Shown: positions 9,462 to 16,800 of the stretch, piece by piece
Layout of the letters: the number at the start of each line of letters is the position of its first letter
Numbering within the stretch: the stretch's first letter is position 1
The notes under the pieces: generated by a model
Seen by the model: the letters and a program-made list of their open reading frames with translations, nothing else
Told to the model about the DNA's origin: nothing
Databases searched by the model: none
DNA from: Clostridia bacterium
Lineage (GTDB): Bacteria > Bacillota_A > Clostridia > Oscillospirales > Acutalibacteraceae
DNA length: 39,231 nucleotides
NCBI GenBank assembly: GCA_017397065.1
Contig: JAFQKE010000023.1
Coordinates: forward strand, 1-39,231
Reading direction: 5' to 3'
Made by a program: the position numbers and the translations under genes

Positions 9462-9490
9462 ATTTTAGAGCAAATATTAAGCTTTGTCAA
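9462..9490 (-). promoter_or_regulatory. Consensus promoter of glpP
   Basis: On the minus strand TTGACA (9490-9485), 17 nt, TAAAAT (9467-9462). The transcript would start near 9455, just before the TTGGAG block. Confidence 0.88.
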
Positions 9491-9500
9491 GAGTTTTTTA

Positions 9501-10904
9501 TCATTTCTGTATTCCTATTCCGTAAATTTCAAATTTGCCGTTTGTCATATTTGGGGTAAGGGTGATTTTACCGCTTATTGCACCAACGTCCACAAGGGTA
9601 GGTGTTGAAGCTGCATTTGAATTTATTATATTACGAACATTGCCCTCGGCATCGGTTACGGTTATAGAACCCTCGCTACCGCCCTCAAACTTCATAAACA
9701 CCTTTACGTTTTTGTTTGCCGGCACAGGAATTGTGAGCTTTGATTCCTTGGTTGTAGCTGTATACTCCCAGCCCTTACCGTCGGCAAAATCGTTACTGCG
9801 TTTTGAAAATCCGCCGCTCATACTAACACCTTTAGCGGTATTGATGATGTAATCCAAATTTAAATACTGAGAAGTCGAGGGTTTTTTAGGGGCGGTAATT
9901 TTGCCCGAATACTTTTTAAGATTCTTTAAAACCTCATCTAAATGAGCGGTTATTAAACTGGCGGCGGCAATATGACCGTTATCATTGGGGTGGATATAAT
10001 CTGAGCCTATATTATCCCAAGTGATTATACCGTCTTCTATTTTCTTCCAGATATAATTATGATAGCTCATAGCAGGAATGTTATAATCCTCAACCGCTCT
10101 GGTTATATCAATATTTAAAACGCCCGAAGGTTTTTCGCAAACTCTGGGATAACCCTCATATTTTGAGCGAACGCAATTGGTAAAATCAATAGACATTACT
10201 GCAGGAGAATTGCTCTGACTTAAAATGTTATAGAGAATGGTAGAGTATGTATTATAAACATCATAATCAAGATATGTGTTTACGGTGAAATCCACCACAA
10301 CGAAATCCGGCTTTTGTTTAAGCAAATCTTCATTCATTCTATAACAAGCCATCTCGGGATTTGTGGAGCCAAAGCCTGCATTTACAAATTTAAAATTAGC
10401 CTTAGGGAAGTTGTTTTTCCACCATTCACAAACCAAATTACCATAGCATTTAGACTGATTTGATGATTTTGCACCTCTACTTATTGAACCGCCGAGAACA
10501 GCAATTTTATAACTGCCGCCCTTTTGAGCTTTTTTCATAAGTGCGGCTATTCGAGCCGAATTACCTTTGTTTTTCAGGCCTATTTTATATATGTCGGAAT
10601 CTATACCGTAATAAACCTTTTCCTCCTCGGTATAGAATACCTCATACTCAAATTCAGTATCAAAGTCATATTCATAATCTTCTTCTGAGCTTGGTTTGTT
10701 TTTACTGCTGGATTTTTTCTTTTTGGAGCTAGAGGATTTGTTTTTTGATGAAGATTTGTTTTTTGAGCTTACCGAAGCGGTTTCAGATGATTCTTCAGAA
10801 ACGGTTTCGGATGTTGAGTTTTCAGCTGTTTCATCAGCTCCGCAACCGGCGAAAATGAGCATTGTTAAAAGTGCCGCCAAAAACAAAGATAAAAATTTTT
10901 TCAT
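9501..10904 (-). CDS. Secreted SGNH/GDSL hydrolase lipoprotein
   Basis: This 467-aa lipoprotein has a signal peptide ending in the lipobox FAGC (Cys21), then a Ser/Lys-rich linker (about 36-72) and an acidic Tyr-rich stretch (about 74-100). The SGNH hydrolase domain shows block I AVLGGSISRG (Ser140), block II NAGFGSTNPE, FTVN with the block III Asn, and block V SDYIHPNDNGH (Asp302, His305). From about 340 on there is a probable beta-sandwich domain. Such enzymes remove acyl groups from polysaccharides or wall polymers. It starts 13 nt from the nitroreductase stop and is the last gene of the greA operon. The acidic Tyr linker resembles those in the surface cluster next door. Confidence 0.87.
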   Translation of the reverse strand: MKKFLSLFLAALLTMLIFAGCGADETAENSTSETVSEESSETASVSSKNKSSSKNKSSSSKKKKSSSKNKPSSEEDYEYDFDTEFEYEVFYTEEEKVYYGIDSDIYKIGLKNKGNSARIAALMKKAQKGGSYKIAVLGGSISRGAKSSNQSKCYGNLVCEWWKNNFPKANFKFVNAGFGSTNPEMACYRMNEDLLKQKPDFVVVDFTVNTYLDYDVYNTYSTILYNILSQSNSPAVMSIDFTNCVRSKYEGYPRVCEKPSGVLNIDITRAVEDYNIPAMSYHNYIWKKIEDGIITWDNIGSDYIHPNDNGHIAAASLITAHLDEVLKNLKKYSGKITAPKKPSTSQYLNLDYIINTAKGVSMSGGFSKRSNDFADGKGWEYTATTKESKLTIPVPANKNVKVFMKFEGGSEGSITVTDAEGNVRNIINSNAASTPTLVDVGAISGKITLTPNMTNGKFEIYGIGIQK

Positions 10905-10916
10905 AATCTTTCTCTC

Positions 10917-11447
10917 CTATTTTAAAAACGTTGTTATTTCATTAAAATCCTTGCGTTTTTTTGTGCGAAGTTTTTCATCCGACATTGCATATCCCAAAGC
11001 TATAATAAGCTTTACAGGATTTTCAAGCGAACAAACCTCTCGGATTTTTTCATCATTAAGCCAACCGATAATGCAGCTTTCCACGCCTTGAGCAGTAGCC
11101 TCAGCCGTAAGATATGCGGTGGCAATGCCAATATCCATTGAACGATAATCAAGGCCTTTAACCTTTGCACCAAATGCTGCGGTTTTGTTATAGGGCTCTT
11201 CGCTTATAACAATTAAAGCAGAAGCGTTTTGCACAAATTTATTCATACCCAAAGTGGTGGTGTATTTTGCAACCTTTTTTGCCGCCTCCCCCTCACAAAC
11301 GGTAAAATGATACGGCTGGCTATTGCAGGCTGAGGGGGCTAAAATACCCGCCCCTAGAATTCTTTTGATTTTTTCGCTCTCGATAGTTCTGTCGGGGTCA
11401 AAATTTCGGCAGGACTGCCTCGCCTTGGCTATTTCTAAAAAATTCAT
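10917..11447 (-). CDS. Nitroreductase family protein
   Basis: This 176-aa FMN-dependent NAD(P)H oxidoreductase of the nitroreductase superfamily begins with FLEIAKARQSCRNFDPDR, whose Arg/Ser residues bind FMN phosphate. It has LAPSACNSQPYHF and the C-terminal KLIIALGYAM. The length is that of the compact single-domain members common in Clostridia. The natural substrate is unknown. It lies between greA (32 nt) and the SGNH lipoprotein (12 nt) in one operon. Confidence 0.92.
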   Translation of the reverse strand: MNFLEIAKARQSCRNFDPDRTIESEKIKRILGAGILAPSACNSQPYHFTVCEGEAAKKVAKYTTTLGMNKFVQNASALIVISEEPYNKTAAFGAKVKGLDYRSMDIGIATAYLTAEATAQGVESCIIGWLNDEKIREVCSLENPVKLIIALGYAMSDEKLRTKKRKDFNEITTFLK

Positions 11448-11479
11448 ATTAAACTCCCTTTAGAAGCTTTAAGCTTTTG

Positions 11480-11983
11480 CTAAAATTTTCTGATTTCTAA
11501 GGACTCATCGTCCTTTCCTTTTTCTATTTTTCTAATCTCTATAAAATAGCTGTAATCGTCGCTCACCTTAACATTTATGCGGTCTCCGACCTTACGGCCC
11601 ATAAGAGCTTTGCCAAGCGGAGATTCCTTGCTGATTATATTTTGAAAAGGGTCACGGCGTAGGGTGGTAACAATTTTCACCTGCTCCTCTGAGGAGTCCT
11701 CCTCTAAATAATAGGTGACTGTATCAAAAAGGCCAACCCTGTCGGCCGAGCTGTTATCCTCAATAATAACAGCGGTTTTAATCATATTTCTTAAAAAGCG
11801 AATACGACTTTCATTTTTGCCACGCTCACGCTTGGCGGCATGATATTCGGCGTTTTCTGAAAGGTCACCATAGCTACGGGTAAGCTTGACCTCCTCTAAA
11901 ATTTCAGGGCGAAGCTTTGTAATGCGATATTCGAGCTCCTCCTTCATTTTTTTAATATCTATTTCGGTAAGCTCATCGTACAT
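11480..11983 (-). CDS. greA: GreA-type transcription elongation factor
   Basis: This 167-aa cytoplasmic factor rescues backtracked RNA polymerase by stimulating transcript cleavage. The N-terminal coiled-coil hairpin carries the acidic tip motif GDLSENAEYHAAKRER. The C-terminal FKBP-like domain shows the family pattern SPLGKALMGRKVGDRINV. A second, chromosomal greA paralogue is possible, because these genomes often have more than one. The start is ATG behind a GGGGGGAG site. It is first in the greA-nitroreductase-SGNH operon and has its own strong promoter. Confidence 0.93.
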   Translation of the reverse strand: MYDELTEIDIKKMKEELEYRITKLRPEILEEVKLTRSYGDLSENAEYHAAKRERGKNESRIRFLRNMIKTAVIIEDNSSADRVGLFDTVTYYLEEDSSEEQVKIVTTLRRDPFQNIISKESPLGKALMGRKVGDRINVKVSDDYSYFIEIRKIEKGKDDESLEIRKF

Positions 11984-12016
11984 AAAACTCCCCCCTTTAA
12001 ATATTATACAATAAAT

Positions 12017-12044
12017 AGTATACCATTATTTAGATTTTTGTCAA
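12017..12044 (-). promoter_or_regulatory. greA operon promoter
   Basis: On the minus strand TTGACA (12044-12039), 16 nt, TATACT (12022-12017), with TG one base before the -10. It starts right after the terminator of the glycosidase-like gene. Confidence 0.85.
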
Positions 12045-12055
12045 TGGGCATATAA

Positions 12056-12089
12056 AAAACACCTCGGAAAACTATAACCGAGGTGTTTT
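12056..12089 (-). terminator. Terminator of the surface-protein/glycosidase operon
   Basis: A perfect 12-bp stem, AAAACACCTCGG with CCGAGGTGTTTT, with a 10-nt loop and a T run on the minus strand, 7 nt after the lipoprotein stop. Confidence 0.92.
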
Positions 12090-12095
12090 AAGTTA

Positions 12096-13859
12096 TTAAC
12101 CTTTAAGACCTGTATAGATTACCATTGAACCACCCGGTATGGTATCATAGAGTTTGTTTTTAACATTTTTGAAGCACTTATCGGCATCGGCAAGCCTTGC
12201 ATCAGGTGTAGGCTTGATATCACCGGTTGAACAAAGATGTCTGTAAAGGGTTTGATTTATAGGCTTTGCAAAATCCAACTCGATATAAGTTTCATCAATG
12301 TTGAAGTTTACAACAGAAACGGTCCAACTGCCATCTTCAAGCTGAACGGCACCGCAATAAACGCCTTCATACATATCAGCATCTTCACGGTAACTGGTTC
12401 TGTATGTCTTACCGTTTTTATAACCGTTGTAACGGGTGAACAAACCGATTACGTAATACTGATCATAAGGAATAGAGGATTTAAAGAGCGATGGGATATC
12501 GCCACACATATGAATACCCTCAAGGAATTCACCGCCGGTATTGGTGTGGTCGGTCCAGAGCTGATCAAACAACTGCCAAAATACGGTGTTTTCAATACCT
12601 CTTTGTTGTGCCATTATAAGGCCAAATACGTTTTGGAGTCCGGCCCAGCTTATGTTCTGTGCGCCTTCTTTTCCATCGTAGTTAATATCATACTCATCAA
12701 TCCAGAATTCTTTTTTACCATAAACGCCGGTCTTTTTAGCAACATTTACAAAGCTATTTAACTGCTCGCCGTAAATATTTTCAAGAACGTCTACAGTAAC
12801 ATCGGTCATATGAGGATAATTGTGAACTGCGTAAACATCAAATAAATCGGGATCTCTCTCTAAAACATATTTGAACAAGCTATTTTTATCATTAGCATCC
12901 TTAATAACCTCATTGGGTCCCATATGCTTAACAGTGTGGGCTATCTTCTCTTCCGCAAGTTTTTTCTTGAAGTTTTGTGAGAATAGCAGATATGCATGGT
13001 TTTCAGCACCTGCTTCTGCGCCAAGATAACCATTTGAGGGCTCGGTCATATAAAGCAGGTGAGATACATTGTTAATTCCCCTTGCACGAAGCTGACGAAG
13101 GGTTTCAGAATAGAAATATCCAAAACGACGAGCAGCTTTGGTGATGCGGATATCTTCGCTGCTCATTCCGTCTGCGAACTTAAATCCGGCGGATTCGCCA
13201 AATTTATCTTCGCCCTCACCGTTGAGATAGGTAACCTCATCGATGCTGTGATCGGTGATATGAGATACAAAACCGAAATGCCAACCAACAGAAAGAATTA
13301 TCTTCATATTTCTTTTCTGAAGGGCATTTGCATAGTCACAGAAGTATCCAAAACGCTCTTTGTTAAAATCATACTTCTCTGTTTTAGTATCCCAAGCCCA
13401 TTCGCTTGTATAACGGGTACGGCAATATCTCATACCCGTATACTCCAAACGGTCAAGCTCGATATCCATCATCTTGTCGGTGTAAACACGTCCTGTTTTA
13501 TCGTCCTTCATAAATCCGAAAGCGTGGTAAACAGTACCACTCATACCGCCGTATGTATCTACAATAGGAGCTTCATCGTTATAAATCTTAAGACGATTTA
13601 AGTATGCTTCTTCTGTGAAATAATCTTCATCGAAGAAATCTTCATAATACTCATCCTCATACTCGTCTTCATACTCGTCTTCGTAATCTTCATAATACTC
13701 ATCTTCGTACTCTTCTTCGGAATCATCTATATTTTCTTCTTCCTGTACTTGAGCCGAATCTTCAGAAGATGGGTTTTCTTCCTTTTTGGAGGAACTGCAA
13801 GCACCCAACAGGCTGAACGTCAGAATAAAACTAAGTAATAAACAAAGCTTTTTAATCAT
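12096..13859 (-). CDS. Glycoside-hydrolase-like lipoprotein (clan A-type TIM barrel)
   Basis: This 587-aa lipoprotein has the lipobox LLGAC (Cys21). Residues 36-86 are almost entirely Asp, Glu and Tyr. The remainder looks like a TIM-barrel glycosidase of the GH39/GH5-like clan: GMRYCRTRY early, ILSVGWHFGF, a candidate acid/base Glu273 in YMTEPSNG after a strand, VYAVHNYPH, and a candidate nucleophile Glu389 in FWIDEYDI. A small beta domain ends the protein (about 490-587). The acid/base motif is TEP instead of the usual NEP, so activity is not assured. The ATG overlaps the stop of the surface-protein gene by one base (TAATG) with AAAGGAGGT upstream, indicating coupled translation. No exact GH family can be assigned by eye. 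Confidence 0.75.
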   Translation of the reverse strand: MIKKLCLLLSFILTFSLLGACSSSKKEENPSSEDSAQVQEEENIDDSEEEYEDEYYEDYEDEYEDEYEDEYYEDFFDEDYFTEEAYLNRLKIYNDEAPIVDTYGGMSGTVYHAFGFMKDDKTGRVYTDKMMDIELDRLEYTGMRYCRTRYTSEWAWDTKTEKYDFNKERFGYFCDYANALQKRNMKIILSVGWHFGFVSHITDHSIDEVTYLNGEGEDKFGESAGFKFADGMSSEDIRITKAARRFGYFYSETLRQLRARGINNVSHLLYMTEPSNGYLGAEAGAENHAYLLFSQNFKKKLAEEKIAHTVKHMGPNEVIKDANDKNSLFKYVLERDPDLFDVYAVHNYPHMTDVTVDVLENIYGEQLNSFVNVAKKTGVYGKKEFWIDEYDINYDGKEGAQNISWAGLQNVFGLIMAQQRGIENTVFWQLFDQLWTDHTNTGGEFLEGIHMCGDIPSLFKSSIPYDQYYVIGLFTRYNGYKNGKTYRTSYREDADMYEGVYCGAVQLEDGSWTVSVVNFNIDETYIELDFAKPINQTLYRHLCSTGDIKPTPDARLADADKCFKNVKNKLYDTIPGGSMVIYTGLKG

Positions 13860-16800
13860 TATGCATTACCTCCTTTGTTCTTTTTGAAAAATCTGTCTTT
13901 TGTTATTAACAACACTAAAGCCGATAAAGTAGCGAGAAGTATTGCTACAACGGGAATTGTGATATCATCACCGGTAGATGGTGAATCATCGCTTTCATAA
14001 TAGTAATCTTCCTCAAGATAATCCTCATATTCGCTGGGATCTATCTTGCCGCCAAAGGTGGGATCGCCACCGCTTAAAACAACGGTTGAAGGATCGGGAT
14101 TGTTGTAATTATAGGGAACAAATATAGAGTGGTCATTAAGATCCTTTTTGCTACCGTACTGCTTTTTATAAAGCTGAACGTCATCTACATCTATATATCC
14201 CTTAGTGGCCTCAAATACAAGATAGATGTAACCGCTTTCACCTGTGGTAAAGAGGAATGCATCTCTGTTCCACTTTGAGGAATCAACAGTGATTTTAGAT
14301 GAAGGCTTGCCGCTTATATCGTTATATAAAGCGGTGCCTGCAGGATTTGAAGCTACTCCAACATATCCCGAGGAGTTTTTGCCAAGACGGGTAGAAACTG
14401 AGAAGTAGTAGGAATCGCTGAGCTCAACCTTTACAGGAAGAACATAACGAGTGCCTGCCTTTATACGGAGGTAGTTTTTGCCGTTTGCACCCTTATCGGT
14501 ACGAAGCTGAGCAGTTTTGGGAAGATTTGCCCAATCATTAGCTGTAATACGCTGCTCAAAGCCCTCATTATTTAAAACATTGAGAGGCCATTCGCAGTAT
14601 TTATTAACAGAATTAGTTTCCACAACCATAGGTGGAGTTATGGAAAGAGTAATATCATCAATATAGAAATCTGATGTTGTTTTACTCAAAACATTACTGA
14701 TAATAGTTTTTATGTAGCTATTAGTGACTTTGTTAAATATAAAGTCTACCTTAGTCCATCCGTTAGATGCGGCTGTGTAAACAGTTTTAACGCTATCATC
14801 AGGCAAAAATTCAGGAGCAAGATAAAGGCTATTGCCCTTTACGGTTTTGTAATACAGAGTTAATTTGTAGTTGAGCTTTGATACAATCTGATTTGAAACG
14901 AAAGCATCCTCAAGGATATACTGAACGCCTTTTTCTGCCTTTGCTGCATTAAAGCGAAGTGACTTTGTACCGCTGTGAACATTTGCGTCGCCCGCAGTAC
15001 CGCTATAAATTTCAAACGGAGTGGAGGTGTTGTGTAATGCAAAACGTTCGGTTTCAAAATCAATTTTTTCAACTATTGCACCGCCTCTGTCGGTGTTTTT
15101 GGTAACAATAATATCATCTATTAAAAGCTCTCCGTTGGTAGACTTGAAGAAAAGACCACCTGCCGGATGAACTCCTGAGAATACCTTAAATGAGTATCCT
15201 GCCCAGTCATCTGAATTGATGTTTACTGCACTATCAGATGAAATGTAGTTTGTAACATTAAAATCATCGGTAGTAATTTCAGAAGCACCGGCTGTACCTT
15301 TACCTTTAGCTCTAAAGGAAACGGTATACAAAGAATTAGTACCAAACTCTACATTTTGATACATACTATTATTCTCATCAAGCTTTGCCACACCTGCATC
15401 AACACTAAAGATTCCACGCCAAGGTGTTGCACCGCTTTCAAAGTTGCCGTTTTCAAAGGCACCTGAGGTATACTCAACAAGGCTTACGTCGTCCATATAA
15501 ATGTATTCCTTAAGAGCTCCATCCTTATTGGTATAATAGAAATTCCAATCAACCTCATCAAAATCGCCTGTATTAAAGTAAATATTTACTTTATACCAAC
15601 CACTACCACCTTTAATTGCAGGAGCCCCCTGTGAACCTGATTCACTGTAAAGCTCGGTATTGCCGGAGGTTATGCTAAACCATCTGATAAGAGCTTCATT
15701 GTTTGCCTCTGTATCATTTACATCCTTTTTAGGAGAGTATAAATCAGGATGGTTTATGTAGAAGGAAAGACGATAAGTGGTTTTCTTTTTGAGGTCATCA
15801 AAGTGGAAGAAGGTTGTTCTGTAACGCGAACGCATCCTGAGGGAGTATTTGCCGTTATAAGCCATATCGGTAGAACGTTCAAATATAGCCCAGCTTGTAT
15901 CGTCGCCGTTTTCTCTATCTTCTGCCTTCCAATCAAGCATAGTACCGTCTTCAAAGGTACCATCCATATCGTGCATCTCAAGCCAATCACCGTTAGGAAT
16001 GTTGCTTCCCGAGAAAACTGCAAGATAATTGAAATCATTTTCTGCAATAAACTCAAATTTAGCATCTGCAGATACCAAATTATTATCGGCATCATACCAA
16101 CCTACAAAGGTGTTGCCCTGACGAGGTGTTGCAATAAGGGTAACTTTTTCGCCCTTTAAGCAATATGCATTATCAAAGCCTGTTGCTGTGCCGCCAAGCT
16201 CAGATTTAACAGTACCGTAAACACGGTTGGTAATATCATAAAGCTTAAGGTCACACAAAACAACGTTGCTCCACTGACAATTTTCGTTGTTCATACCCTT
16301 ACCCATTTTGAGCTTAATGGTATGAGCACCTGCTTTTGTTGTGTTAAAGGTGATGGTTACACGGTGAGCACGGTCACCCTCTAATAACTTAACGTCTTCT
16401 GTTTTTACAACAGAGGCACCGGAATCTATAGAATCAAAAACAATAACAAAGTCTTTCTGATAGATGAAAGAGAACTGATATTTATGATTTGCCTCTAAAT
16501 CACCTGTTTTAATCATTGCGTAGGCAGGAGCTTTTTCATAATCGGAATTTGCAAGACCAAAAGTCCAGGCATATCCGCCGTAAACAGATGCAGACTTGTT
16601 ATCCTGGAATGAAGAGCCCCAAGCATCTGCAACAGGTGTCCAGCTTACATTACCGGCTGCGGCGGTGTAATTTGCTGCAAGGTTATCTGCATCGTCTTCC
16701 TCTTCGCCACCGTCGGCTGCGCCAAGCTCTTCTAATTTAAAATCAGAAACGTAAACCTCTTGATGAGAGGCTGCACCGTTTATTGTGAAATGAATAACCA

